A stretch of 64,000 nucleotides of DNA, taken from positions 23,720,792 to 23,784,791 of the forward strand of contig OX392532.1 of assembly GCA_947623455.1 (NCBI GenBank), written 5' to 3'. Position numbers and translations under genes: made by a program. The notes under the pieces were generated by a model. It did not search any database. It saw only the letters and a program-made list of their open reading frames with translations, and was not told the origin of the DNA. Source of the DNA: Mimachlamys varia. Its lineage: Eukaryota > Mollusca > Bivalvia > Pectinida > Pectinidae. This document shows, piece by piece, positions 25,901-34,291 of the stretch; within the stretch, counting starts at the first letter, position 1, and every line of letters starts with the position of its first letter.

Positions 25901-26864
25901 GCTTTAATGAAAAAAATACATTAAATATGGAATATATGTATATTCATGTAAAATATTTCAAAAATGAAACAAATCATGAAAGAAATTTGAAACGAGTGAA
26001 AAATATAAAAACAACCCACTTCACTTTGGTTGCGTATTGCATGGATATGTGAACAACTGAATAAATCCACATTTTTGACATTTTATTCAGACGAAAAAGG
26101 AAGTCATCGGTACACAACAGTAATGTTATATATTTCTTAAACATGAATGAGTCAATTATTGTTGATTTTGTATTTAATATGTTAACGAAATGGTGCTTGT
26201 ATTGACGTTATGCTATAGAAGAAGTCAGTCAATCAGCTGAAAGAAATCGGTTTAGTTAAAAAAAACATACAAATGACTATCTTATACGATTGCGTTGCAT
26301 TTAAATCGTTTCAATCAATTAAACTTTTTCTGTTTATTCTACATTTTAATAATCTTAACATTGCTTTGTATCATGCCCCTTAACCTTTTAAATATATTTA
26401 GCGACTCGATTATGACTTTAATTATCCAAGTCGCTAGTTTAACTTAATCCAAGGTGACGTAACACGCACATATGTTGCACATTTAAAATTTAGCAACAGA
26501 CATAGTATGCCGAAAAAAATCAATCAAACTGCATTATACAGCTATTTCGTCATCCTAGGATTCTACATTGATGATAGGGGCCAAAAGGTGGGAAATCTAA
26601 AATTCCTAAGGTCATTTCATGAAATGATTGTCCTTCCTTAAATGACTAGTTGTCGATGAGCCGTAAAACACAAACAAACAAAAACTATCAGCTGTATAGT
26701 AGATACAGAGATAAAATATATATTTAATACTTACCTCCACCGTTCCGATAAGTAAGGAACGGAACCCTCCAGAATTCCGGCAAACCAATAGAATATCCTA
26801 GTAACGCCACAACATACTCGACCCGGGAAGTCCACTTAATGTTCACTGCACTTGTTTTCGACAT
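10753..26864 (-). CDS. SLC6-family transporter-like gene, copy A (14 coding exons)
   Basis: Complete gene. Coding exons in transcript order: 26864-26735, 24861-24730, 20939-20719, 20243-20164, 19870-19738, 18091-17957, 16300-16197, 15172-15048, 14005-13890, 13559-13428, 12899-12800, 12487-12387, 11553-11386, 10935-10753. All introns are GT-AG and the phases join into 619 codons plus TAG, a normal SLC6 length. Hallmarks: TM1-IL1 with FWRVPFLTYRNGGG, TM2 LELALSQYSGKGPW, EL2 Cys128 and Cys137 with several N-glycosylation sites, LTLPGATKGMLYF in EL3, TM6 LGPGWGG, TM7 VFSVLGVMSEE, TM8 FIAYPKALSYFPLPQLW, TM10 LLVDWYTGTW. The family moves amino acids, amines or osmolytes across the plasma membrane using Na+ and Cl-. 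Here the canonical ion ligands are mostly changed (Glu30 for Asn, Thr321, Gly325, Val391), so substrate and coupling cannot be assigned. Gly27 at the SERT Asp98 position argues against a monoamine. The start is the first ATG in the exon; the frame stays open for 14 bases up to the acceptor. Confidence 0.93.
11386..11553 (-). CDS. Copy A exon 13: TM11-TM12
   Basis: 168 bp, phase 0. Encodes CLLMISIFTYKPPSFGDYNY, then PVYARAIGWCITFSSLLPAL and a Lys-rich cytosolic exit ending KEHGTLRQ, as in SLC6 TM12. Confidence 0.94.
12387..12487 (-). CDS. Copy A exon 12: TM11 region
   Basis: 101 bp. Encodes GMHRIDRDVRLMLNRPLPAI then IRLSIAFIMPIFLT, matching the GINRF..DIEMMLG...P pattern after TM10. Only 3 of 34 residues differ from copy B. 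Confidence 0.93.
12800..12899 (-). CDS. Copy A exon 11: TM10
   Basis: 100 bp. Encodes AGMYMFLLVDWYTGTWSVML then ICMAECIVFAWIYG. Asp446 of VDWY is the extracellular-gate acid that pairs with Arg33 of TM1. Confidence 0.94.
13428..13559 (-). CDS. Copy A exon 10: TM8-TM9
   Basis: 132 bp, phase 0. Encodes AILTEPVLMTFEEMFPKIFN then NRRITLLTIASALMIVASLP; matches the VEG...DEFP...RR block before TM9 of the family. Confidence 0.93.
13890..14005 (-). CDS. Copy A exon 9: TM8
   Basis: 116 bp. Encodes GFSIGFIAYPKALSYFPLPQ, then LWCATFYLVLLLPGLDVL. The usual GLDS of the Na2 site is GLDV (Asp390 kept, Ser replaced by Val391). Donor gtgaat matches the copy B exon boundary. Confidence 0.92.
14140..14284. 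repeat. tRNA-like / R7 tail debris in intron 8 of copy A
   Basis: Contains GGGGGGTCGAACCAACGACC (a reversed B-box-like word) followed by the CTCAGCTGTTAATAGGACAC tail found in other R7 copies. Confidence 0.35.
14285..14545 (-). repeat. R1 3' part in intron 8 of copy A
   Basis: Reverse tail GATAAACGTCAACAAAAC, then ATGGAGACCCTCGTAAAAGT and CATCGACAACACCCGCCATG. Confidence 0.6.
14585..14660 (-). repeat. tRNA-derived SINE head (degenerate)
   Basis: Minus strand reads AGTTTGGTGGTAAAGCATCC...GGGTTCGAGCTC, with A-box-like and B-box-like words at tRNA spacing. Acceptor arms do not pair well, so it is not a functional tRNA gene. Confidence 0.4.
15048..15172 (-). CDS. Copy A exon 8: TM7
   Basis: 125 bp. 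Encodes SSVISTSATLIFGLFNGLVV then FSVLGVMSEEIGVPIKDVVA. Aligned from FSVLG, the Na1 Asn position is Thr321 and the Cl- Ser position is Gly325. Confidence 0.93.
15420..16110. repeat. Imperfect tandem array R6 in intron 7 of copy A
   Basis: Units share CTTGGATGAAGCC.ACAAAGTTTGCGGAAA, a ...TTCAAGGTCACAGGGGTCAAAT stretch, and TTAAAACCTT..AATGACTTTT. Several diverged units are visible. The same unit appears at 22030-22400. Confidence 0.6.
16197..16300 (-). CDS. Copy A exon 7: TM6
   Basis: 104 bp. Encodes LWIEASFQTFLTLGPGWGGL, then MMMGAHCKFRTNCI. An earlier GT at the Cys304 codon would break the frame; the donor at 16196 (gtaggt) gives phase 2 and joins exon 8. Gln285 is the chloride-site Gln; Thr289 replaces the usual Ser. 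Confidence 0.92.
16392..16605 (+). repeat. R2 repeat in intron 6 of copy A
   Basis: Begins TGCTGCACCTCTTAAATTTAG and contains GCTGTTTCGTCCTCCTAGGA, GATGCTAGGGGCCAAAAGGT and the CTAATGTAGAAGCAGAAGG end; a well-preserved partial copy. Confidence 0.65.
17957..18091 (-). CDS. Copy A exon 6: TM5 and EL3
   Basis: 135 bp, phase 0. Encodes MLYVTALLPVVLISMIWIRA followed by LTLPGATKGMLYFVSADFRR and FANPQ, the highly conserved LPGA...PQ segment between TM5 and TM6. Confidence 0.95.
18500..18555 (+). repeat. R1 3' tail fragment in intron 5 of copy A
   Basis: CGATTTTGAGTTCGATTATT followed by TTGATGCTTTGGTATTCTGT; tail only. Confidence 0.45.
18940..19330. repeat. Imperfect short tandem repeats in intron 5 of copy A
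   Basis: GGACAATATTTGGATTTCGACC-type words recur near 18982 and 19110, and CCAATCAGAGGCC / CCAATCAGGGGCC near 18999 and 19282. Looks like a worn tandem array of about 130-160-bp units. Confidence 0.4.
19738..19870 (-). CDS. Copy A exon 5: TM4 region
   Basis: 133 bp. Encodes YRVLRISDGIDSLGTISLVL and on to GIVKSVESMGK, matching the SDGI...GVKSTGK pattern of SLC6 TM4 and IL2. Confidence 0.93.
20164..20243 (-). CDS. Copy A exon 4: end of EL2
   Basis: 80 bp, phase 0 in and 2 out. Encodes NITPWSVKPEQNITIYHPVD and then SVDEFWL, matching the SASEEYW region before TM4; two more NxT sequons. Confidence 0.9.
20719..20939 (-). CDS. Copy A exon 3: TM3 and large extracellular loop
   Basis: Residues 88-161. 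TM3 is followed by PWTNCDNYWNTPAC, whose two cysteines match the EL2 disulphide of eukaryotic SLC6 proteins. Glycosylation sequons NVS, NCT and NVT follow. The TM3 position of the invariant substrate-binding Tyr is Ala104. Confidence 0.95.
21290..21990 (-). mobile_element. LINE (non-LTR) ORF2 relic in intron 2 of copy A
   Basis: Minus strand reads DNVNNDIVYSEMDV, stop, REPRYMLIYNKADCNDIRNA then LVQLNSKRF, AEDLWNTFKRTLNNSVDKTI and, after a frameshift, LPWITHTIHQLMNKCKD; further on, LLNKQFKSAFITRIPYV. This is the linker between endonuclease and reverse transcriptase typical of CR1/Jockey-like LINEs (LPWI followed by a basic helix, then NxxF.S.F). Stops and frameshifts show decay. Confidence 0.65.
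22030..22400. repeat. R6 tandem units in intron 2 of copy A
   Basis: A GTCC microsatellite (22010-22026) precedes units with CAGAGTTTGCGAAACATCGG, TTCATGGTCACAGGGGTCAA and the CTTAGATGAAGCC word, matching the array at 15420-16110. Confidence 0.55.
22444..22469. repeat. Poly(C) tract, 26 bp
   Basis: Uninterrupted C run. Similar homopolymers lie at 27968-27990 (C), 46299-46317 (G) and 61915-61931 (C); lengths may be inaccurate in the assembly. Confidence 0.9.
22480..22580. repeat. R5 element end with perfect hairpin
   Basis: CCTAGATACCAATGTATCTAGG (22515-22536) is a hairpin with 9-bp arms, followed by TGAGCGATACAGGCCCTCTG. The same hairpin-plus-tail ends the array at 57180-58125. Confidence 0.5.
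22581..24120. other. Intron 2 of copy A, mostly unrecognised
   Basis: AT-rich. An R7 fragment with CATATCCACCTCCCAAATA and GACCTCAGCTGTTAAGAGGA lies at about 23820-23985. Nothing else recognised. Confidence 0.4.
24125..24450 (+). mobile_element. R2 head fused to R1 tail in intron 1 of copy A
   Basis: AAAGATGACGTAACACACAC (R2) breaks at about 24165 into GATGTCGACTGCTGACGAAC of R1, which continues through GTGTCATAGATGAAGCAGAT to the tail TTTACGCTTTTGTACTCTC. Either a nested insertion or a chimaeric copy. Confidence 0.55.
24494..24570 (+). repeat. Degenerate tRNA-derived sequence
   Basis: TTTAGCTCGATCGATTGAGC is D-arm-like and GGTTCCGGGTTCGACTCC contains a B box; the 3' end GCGGAGGC has no matching 5' acceptor strand and the anticodon stem pairs poorly. 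It is read as a tRNA pseudogene or SINE head. Confidence 0.4.
24730..24861 (-). CDS. Copy A exon 2: TM2
   Basis: Phase 1 in and out, 132 bp. Encodes GPFIIAYILLMLVCGLPLYF and LELALSQYSGKGPWRFWDIC, the TM2 and IL1 region. Tyr71 of SQY is the conserved chloride-site tyrosine; the Gly usually found before Gln is Ser. Confidence 0.95.
25005..25140 (+). repeat. R1 3' tail fragment in intron 1 of copy A
   Basis: Worn version of the tail: AAGGGGCTCCGTGTAAATAT, then TTTTTAGTTCGGATTTTTT and GACACTTCAATACTCTC. The rest of the intron (25141-26450) shows nothing recognisable. Confidence 0.45.
26451..26625 (+). repeat. R2 repeat in intron 1 of copy A
   Basis: GGTGACGTAACACGCACATA start, then TATTTCGTCATCCTAGGATT and GATAGGGGCCAAAAGGTGGG. 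Confidence 0.6.
26735..26864 (-). CDS. Copy A exon 1: N-terminus and TM1
   Basis: Encodes residues 1-43 plus one base. Reads MSKTSAVNIKWTSRVEYVVA and then LLGYSIGLPEFWRVPFLTYR. The usual GLGN of TM1 is GLPE, so Glu30 replaces the Asn that coordinates Na+. Donor gtaagt. The exon extends 14 bases upstream of the ATG, to 26878. Confidence 0.92.
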
Positions 26865-27300
26865 TTTAGGATCACCTGAAGAATCTGCAAATCATAGAAC
26901 TTTTGGTGTTATTTAAAAACAGAAAATAGCAAATATGTTGGAAATTTACACACAGATCTATCTGGTATGTTTGCAATGATATGGCTTCAACCGTTAACCT
27001 GGTACTGCGAGGGATGTTAGATTATTCAATGAACAACTGTATTTTTTGCTTTTAATACAAAAAAAAAAGTAAGTGGCGTTCCCGAAAATAATCATTAAAA
27101 ATATGAATATGTATATTTTGTCTATTGATCGTTTTGTAGATATTTTCCGTCTGTTAATCGTTTCGTGGATATATGCCAACATTCACAATTATATGTGATC
27201 GTCTACACTTGAAATAACTTGTCATAAACCTATGAATATTAATCTTTTAAGCAACATTAGTTTTGTATAAAACATGCTACTACATATACTTTCAACATAC

Positions 27301-27400
27301 CTATAAACTGGTTTAAATCCTCAATGTCCTTGTGATGGTAATGAATGTTTAAAAAGACAGATTCACAAGTATCTTCACTCGCTTCTGCAAGCTGTTCTGG
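27301..27400 (-). other. Probable 5' UTR exon of SLC6 copy A (3' boundary 27301)
   Basis: A donor (gtatgttg) follows 27301 on the minus strand, and a nearly identical donor context lies at the same place in copy B (59668). Joining to the acceptor at 26878 keeps a short open stretch, but a TAA occurs upstream in that frame and no ATG intervenes, so I read this as non-coding leader. Its 5' end is not defined by the sequence. Confidence 0.5.
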
Positions 27401-27513
27401 CGAAAGAATTATCTCTTAAATTATTAATATAAAGGGATAGGCGTAGGACACACATATGGTTGCTCGTGTAAATTAACTAATCAGCTTGTCAAATATCTTA
27501 ATTTTATGTATAC

Positions 27514-27542
27514 GTATAATTTAAATGGCTGCTCATCACGGC
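27514..27542 (-). promoter_or_regulatory. Conserved upstream block, candidate core promoter of copy A
   Basis: About 30 bp on the minus strand (AGCAGCCATTTAAATTATAC core) are nearly identical at 59776-59806 upstream of copy B, although sequence around them has diverged. The ATTTAAATTATA part is TATA-like. It lies about 210 bp upstream of the leader donor. Promoter function is inferred from paralogue conservation only. Confidence 0.4.
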
Positions 27543-27549
27543 AAAAACG

Positions 27550-28515
27550 TAATGTTGTTAGGAATTTATAAATGCCTAGAAGCCTTTTAAAATCGTGACT
27601 TTAGTTCGAAAATCGCATGAATATTAATAAGTTCAAATATTTAAAGACGTCTCCAAGATACAAAACCATAAAGAAACACCACATGGGTCCTACTTTCTAC
27701 GTCATAACTTTGAAACTGTTGAGATTGGGTATAACAAACACAAAACACGAAAACAAAAATCATGGTATATGTATTGGCCCATCGGTTTTGTCCTACTCTT
27801 TGGCTCTAAATTCCGAAGCCAAACCTTTGAAATCCCCAACCAATGTCAATTAAGTAATGCTGTCCATCGAAAGCCAGACACAATCATGATTAAGTAATTG
27901 ACGTTGGAATATGGCCTCAAGACAAGGATCCAAGGATACAGAGCCCTACACTTAAACCGATTGAGAACCCCCCCCCCCCCCCCCCCCCCCACCACCACCA
28001 ATATGATCGACACACATGTACAGAGAAACACAATCCGGATATTATAGTTATGTCTATAGTCTGGACCCAACCCTAAGATCCGTGTTTTATCCGTAATTTA
28101 CCATAACTGGGAATAAAGTTCCGGGCGAGCAGGTCTTTTGGGACACTTGTTGACCGATATCATTATAACTTAGCAAACTTTATTATGATGACAGGAAATT
28201 TTGTTTTTTTTCTGTTTTGCGATTTTAATTTTGTTACACTATTACTGCTTCATTCCTATATCTCCCGCAAAACAATAATGTCTTGTTTTTGGCTTTGGAC
28301 AACCATACATTGTTCTACCGCGCATTACTTTTGTAAGCCAGATATGGGACAGATCAATTTTTTCATCGTCTATGGTCCGAAGTATGTCCTTAATCAGTTA
28401 TGGGTTTGTTACAGAAAGCCATACGGGATGTTTGCAATTCAAATTCGTTATTGTTCTTTCTTAATTCTGATTCTTTGTGATAATTTCCATTATCGGTAAT
28501 GAATTAATATATTTA
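27550..28515. other. Intergenic; no gene recognised
   Basis: Upstream of copy A. Includes a 23-bp poly(C) tract at 27968-27990. No domain or RNA recognised. Confidence 0.35.
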
Positions 28516-28599
28516 TCTATATTATGATACTTTCTTACAAACAGATCAATAGAAAGATACAGGCACATCTAAAGTTAAGTATTTTACCTATTCCACATA

Positions 28600-29045
28600 A
28601 AGCTCATCGTCAGAAACCCACGGTACACTCTGACGCTTGCATACCGTGGGCTAGAATCAATGGAAACCCTCGTTTTCGTACTAAAATAGTAGCCAATCAT
28701 ATGGATAGTTTCATACGTGACTACATCCAGCCAGGGTATCCCGTTTAATTTGTAGCACCGCCTGTCAACAAAACCTGTCGATTGTGTTATAATTGTTTCG
28801 ATTGTGATTAAAATATAAGGTCTTGCTATACGGAGATTGACATCGGCGTGATGCCTGCAGAAATATTGTGGTGTCAGAGTGTCACGATAAATGACCATTC
28901 TAATTGGTCGAAATCTCCGATTAAACTTCTGTTCGGGGAAACGAAAATTTACATCGTTTCTAGCCCACAGTATGTAAATATCAGAGAAGTGTACCGTTGG
29001 TTTCCGACGATGCATAAAGCTACATATACATTGATTCAAGAGAAA
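28600..29045. repeat. Diverged inverted repeat (arms about 130 bp)
   Basis: GAAACCCACGGTACACTCTG...ATACCGTGGGCTAGAA on the plus strand (about 28614-28655) is matched on the minus strand at about 28960-29010 by GAAACCAACGGTACACTTCT...ATACTGTGGGCTAGAA, and similarity continues inward through TTCG and a shared CGTGAC word. Could be a foldback element or two inverted copies of a repeat. Confidence 0.45.
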
Positions 29046-29580
29046 AAGAAGATGCGAATCCTAAACATTACCAAACAATTCAGCAGGAATGGTTGTCCCA
29101 ATGTTCTGCTTCCTGGAATCTGATATGTTTACCGAATGACACAACTATAATTGTTCATTATGCTTGTACAATTTGCTACTGTTCTACACAAACTAGTGTC
29201 TGTTAAACATTTTTAATGTTTGAAATTACCTGTAAATGCTTGTTAATCGCTTGGTAATACATGTACATATAATATGCCTTAAATCCAGTAAACTAATAAT
29301 ATATATGATAACTCTATGCGCATTACAAATCCAATTTGCGCTTTATGTCAGATAAAACCAAATAATCTGAAACAGCTGTCAATATTTCTTTTTTTTTGCT
29401 TTGGAATCTACGAATTACACAAACTATATTTCGTTCTCATTTGTGTTAGATCCTTACTGTGATTACAATGTATATAGCACTTTTAGCATAACTACCTAAT
29501 TAACAAGATAAGCCAATTGACGATCGAACCGGACCGGGCTCGATAATGTGAACACATTGCAATGTATAAACATTGCAAAA

Positions 29581-29825
29581 ATGGGTGGTCGGGTGGTGCA
29601 GTGGATAGCGCACTTGCCTTTCACCAATGCGGTCGGGGTTCGATTCCCGACCGGACGTGAAAAGGTATGGGGTCACCTGCCCGACCACGTGGGTTTTCTC
29701 CGGGTACTCCGGTTTCCTCTCACAATAAGATCCCCCGAGCGCTAACATCCGGGCCAACAAGAGTGATTAACATAATTTGTATAACTTGTTTTATAGTTGT
29801 TGTAAAATAGATAGTTAATATTTCA
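29581..29825 (+). repeat. tRNA-derived SINE, family R3 (best copy)
   Basis: Head GGTCGGGTGGTGCAGTGGAT (A box) and GTCGGGGTTCGATTCCCGAC (B box), then a conserved body with GTGGGTTTTCTCCGGGTACTC and CACAATAAGA, CATCCGGGCCAACAAGAGTG, and a tail TTGTTGTAAAATAGATAGTT. Four copies on the same strand in this window share all blocks. The body motif is widespread in metazoan SINEs. Confidence 0.8.
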
Positions 29826-30120
29826 ATGTATAAACATGTTATATACATGGATATGAATTGTACAAATATTACATATTATACACGGTAAACACAGAAAATC
29901 CACATTTGTTAACCTACGGATCATTAACATTTAGTGCATAAGGAATAAGATTCATCAGTTTGTTATGAATAAAATATACTGAGTTTGTTTTGTACAAAAA
30001 CAGAAATTGAAAACTTAATTTGCGAGCTTTCGAAAACGTCTGTAGCCGAGTGTCGGTGTTCTGACCGCTGAAATCAGCTAACTACCCAAAATAAGACCCT
30101 ATTTTAAACTACAGGTGCAA

Positions 30121-30200
30121 AGTTGACGTAACACACACACATGCTGCACCTTTTAAATTTCATAATAGATACAGTATGCCGTACAAATGAAGGAATACTC
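30121..30200 (+). repeat. R2 repeat, partial
   Basis: TTGACGTAACACACACACATG, TGCTGCACCTTTTAAATTTC and GATACAGTATGCCG, truncated where the minisatellite region begins. Confidence 0.55.
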
Positions 30201-30249
30201 TAATAATACGAGAGGCTTGAGGAGCATGTGTTCCGCTTCAAAGCCTACC

Positions 30250-30372
30250 CTTACCTTACACTTTACCCCCTTACCTTACACCTTACCCCCTAAGCTTACA
30301 CCTTACCCCCTAACCTTACACCTTAACCCCTAACCTTACACCTTACTCCCTAACCTTACACCTTACCCCCTC
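30250..30372. repeat. 20-bp minisatellite, about six units
   Basis: Consensus CTAACCTTACACCTTACCCC, with single-base variants between units. Confidence 0.85.
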
Positions 30373-30379
30373 TTAACTA

Positions 30380-31260
30380 CATCAGCACATTTTATTAAAG
30401 GTTACGAAAATAAAAAGAAGCATTATCCGAATGTTGTAAGTATATCAAATCATATCATTGCTAATAACTAGCCAAAGGCACAAAATTGTATACACAAACT
30501 GTTACCAGCGGACGACTTTAGTCCTCGGCTGTCACAGAGATCCAAAAGTAACAGTTTAAAGTGAAAACGAAACACTACACACAGAATATAAACTATTATT
30601 AATGCATACAATAAATTATAACGTAGCAGACCATCAAATCCATAATGAGGGTTTAAAAGATCATCTGAAACATTTTATCTTATAATACCCTCAGGATCGT
30701 GATATCGTTCTCATCAAATCAATTTGATATCTGGAAAACTATGATGTCAATATATACACATTGAATTTAACTGTTAGCCACAACTCCAAATTACTTTGAC
30801 ACTAGCACATTATATAATAAACAAGTCTCACAACTTAAAGTCAGCAGAGTTCAAAACACGAAAAATGGAAGTTAATGTTGCATTCTTTCTTATCAGTAAA
30901 CATACCTTATAATTGACGTCCAACACCTGACCTTGCAATGTTAAATTGGCAGCTAACGAGCATGTGTTTCCAAAGCGACTAGTGATTAATACTTCAGCCG
31001 ACTTGTACATGTGTGCTTTAGATCTGTCGATGTATTAATTCATGCGTGTTAAGCTACCTTTCGCACCTCGAACATAAATATTCATTAATTATTGGTTTAG
31101 AAGTGTCACGTGATTATCGTTTGGTATTTTTGCAGAGGATCAATAACTCATTAGAAACAAAAAGACAGCATCCAATAGCATTTCTAGTAATATACATCGA
31201 ACGAATATTTGTTTGTTAGGATCCAGTACATATAGTGGATCATACTGCCGATATAACTTA
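30380..31260. other. Intergenic; no gene recognised
   Basis: AT-rich spacer with no recognisable domain, RNA or repeat family. Confidence 0.35.
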
Positions 31261-31262
31261 CT

Positions 31263-31830
31263 AGACCATATTTATCACACATGTGCTGCACCTTTTTAAT
31301 TTAGTAATAGATACAGTATGCCGACAAAATGAAATAAACTGCACCACACAACTGTTTCCTTCTCCTAAGACTCTTCAGTTATGCTAGGGGCCAAAAGGGG
31401 GGAATCCAAAGTTTCTTAACTTAAGAAGAAGCAGAAGGGTCAAGTGCGTAAAACCCCTTTGATTTATGAATTAAGAAGTAAAATTAAACTAGTTCTGTAC
31501 AATTTCAAATCGTGTACTACGAAAATCTGTATATTATGTACCGTGCAACTATTCAAATGAGAATAACTGTGGCTATGGAGGCTCCAGCAAACTTCGGGGA
31601 CTAAAGAATCCAACAGCAGAGTCTGCCACCCCTTATCATTAAAGATGACGTAACACACACATGTGCTGTACTTTTTAAATTTATTAATAGATACAGTATG
31701 CCGAAAAAATGAATTACACTGCACTTAACAGCTGCTTCGTCCTCCTAGGACACTTCAGTGATGCTAGGGGCAAAAAGGTGGGAATCCAAAATTTCTAAAC
31801 TAATGTAGATGCAGAGGGGCTACATATAAC
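31263..31830 (+). repeat. R2 head-to-tail dimer
   Basis: A full unit of about 385 bp (31263-31648), from TGTGCTGCACCTTTTTAATT through CTCCTAAGACTCTTCAGTTA, TGTACCGTGCAACTATTCAA and GAGTCTGCCACCCCTTATCA, is followed directly by AAGATGACGTAACACACACA, the start of a second, partial unit. Confidence 0.7.
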
Positions 31831-32457
31831 AATTACTTATCATAGGCGTCCATTCTGTTTTCATAACGGTCACACGTCAATGCATATCACATGCCGTCTC
31901 CAAACACAGTGCAAGTAAAACTCCGGCATGTTATTTACCTGTTATGTTACCTAGGAGCTTAACCCGTTCTTGATTTTTTCATGGTCACTTATTCAATTTA
32001 CTGTATATTGTAAAATAAACCTAATCTCCGTGAATATGATGCGGATTTATAGTGTTTCAACAAGAGGGTTTCGTATCATTTTAATCCGCAATATATGTCG
32101 ACCAGTTGCACTATATAATGTGTGTGTGCGATGGGAATTGCACACATGAACGATCTTTAGATCGCCCAGTTGTGTGCACCATGGGCGAACGATGTGTAAA
32201 TGGTGTGTGCACGATATACGCACGCAATTTTTAGTGCGTGGTACGTTACCACAACGGTATATTATAAATGGGCACAATAGTATTTGGAACCTTAGAAATA
32301 CTGTGATGGACACTAAATAAGCATATCAGATTTACCCCAGTAATGTTCACGTCTTATATAGTTAAGAGTGTAAGTAGGGGAAGTACTATTGAAAGCAAAT
32401 ACCAGTACTTAACTTTATACAGAACTAGTTTGATTTTATCTTTAAATTTATAAAATA

Positions 32458-32640
32458 AGGGGTTTTACCTAATTGACCCTCTGCTTCTACATTAGTTCAG
32501 AAATGTTTGCCCCTAACATCACTGAAGAGTCCTAGTAGGACGACACAGTTGTATGATACTTTCGGCATAATATATATATTAATGGGAAAAGGTGCAACAT
32601 ATATGTGTGTAACGTCATCTTGTATAGTGTTTTTATTGAA
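32458..32640 (-). repeat. R2 repeat, minus strand
   Basis: GGGGTTTTACCTAATTGACC to GTGTAACGTCATCTTG, internally shortened. Confidence 0.6.
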
Positions 32641-33086
32641 CATACATGCTTCATCGGGTCGGCGTATTGTATGTATAGCAAGTAACTGTCGGATAATAGT
32701 GAAATAATACAATAAGATAAGCTATCCAAGGGAAAGTGATGGCATATGGTTTGTGAAATAAGTATATTAGAATATTTCTACCCTAAGGAGTATTTAATCA
32801 CGTCCTAATCTGAACAAGAAAATTGCACCAATGTACTTTTCACTCATTTGACTCCACCACTCAGGTCCGGAGTGTGCATATTTTCTGACCGGTCTGAATC
32901 AAGTGTTACACAGGCCTAATGAACACAGAACATATCTAAGATAAATTATCTTTTTTAATGAAAATCAAACTTGAAGCTGATATGACGATAATTGAAATCT
33001 GAGTTTCCCGATTTCTATTTTCATTTAAGCAGACACCTACAGCTTGTAGATGGTTATTGATATCAATATCAATTATATTTCTTAAT

Positions 33087-34291
33087 AACAAGAGGGATCT
33101 TGGCGTCCACTATCGATGATGTTTTTATTCATTCTTAGAAGGATGATCTTTCCTTTTTATTTTAACTTTCATTTATGTTTTTAATCTTAATTCTATTTTT
33201 TTTTCATTTATGTATTTTATCCTAGTGCTATGAACCTGTGAAAATTAATAACATTTGAAATAAGGTGTCTATTCAGTAGTTGTGTCATTCTGATAAGTTC
33301 CAAAACCGAAAATTTAAGAGAGATCCATCTTTAAATTACTAGTATGAACGAGGAGAACCGGCATATGGAATTCGGGAAAGATCCATCGAATACTTCACAA
33401 GACATAACAATAACAAATTTCATTGTCAAAATCCAAGATGGCCGTCTGTCAGCCATTTATTTATTGCGATTAGTCCCAAAATCAATACAGCACAACTAGG
33501 GACCAAGGGGAACTTACATATGACATTTCAGAATGACCCTGTATTTCTCAATCAATAGCGATAACAAACTATTACCAACATATCCAAGATGGCCGTCTGT
33601 CGGCCATATTACATTTGTATTATCGAGTTTGTCCGAAAATTAACTATGCATACATGTAACTAGGCACCAAGGGGAACTAATAAATGGAATTTGAGAATGA
33701 TCCATCCTGTACTTCTCAAGAAATAGCGATAACAAATTCTTACTCACAAATCAGAGATGGCCGCCTGTCGGCCATATTGTTTATCAGATTTGTCCGGAAA
33801 TTAACTATGCAAAACTAGGCATCAAGGGAAACCTACAAATGAAATTTGAGAATGATCCATTCAGTACTTCTCAAGAAATAGCGAGAACAAACTATTACTC
33901 ACAAATCAGAGATGGCCGCCTGTCGGCCATATTGTTTATCAGATTTGTCCGAAAATGAACTATGCAAAACTAGGCATCAAGGGAAACCTACAAATGAAAT
34001 TTGAGAATGATCCATTCGGTACTTCTAAAGAAATAGCGAGAACAAACTATTACTCACAAATCAGAGATGGCCGCCTGTCGGCCATATTGTTTATCAGATT
34101 TGTCCGAAAATGAACTCTGCAAAACTAGGCATGAAGGGAAACCTACAAATGAAATTTGAGAATGACCCATCCAATACGTCTCTAGAAATAGTGATAACAA
34201 GAATTGTTTAAAAACGGACGACGGACAGACGACGTGCGATGCATGACGAACGCAGGGTGATTTGATAAGCCCACCATGATGGTGGGCTAAA
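33087..34291 (+). mobile_element. Tandem-array element R4 with terminal hairpin
   Basis: Left end AACAAGAGGGATCTTGGCGTC. The body is at least five units of about 150 bp, each with CAGAGATGGCCGCCTGTCGGCCAT, GATTTGTCCGAAAATGAACT and GAATGATCCATTC..TACTTCTC. Unit identity rises toward the right. The right end has a GACGG-rich stretch and AGCCCACCATGATGGTGGGCT (34268-34288), a hairpin with 10-bp arms, then AAAAAC. The architecture (array plus 3' hairpin, no terminal inverted repeats) recalls bivalve pearl or Helitron-like non-autonomous elements; classification is inference. Confidence 0.6.

Noticed and set aside
28584..29039. 151-codon minus-strand open frame
   Set aside because: Created by the inverted repeat at 28600-29045; both strands give similar low-information peptides.
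30250..30372. Interstitial telomeric repeat
   Set aside because: The 20-bp unit does not consist of TTAGGG repeats; it is an ordinary minisatellite.
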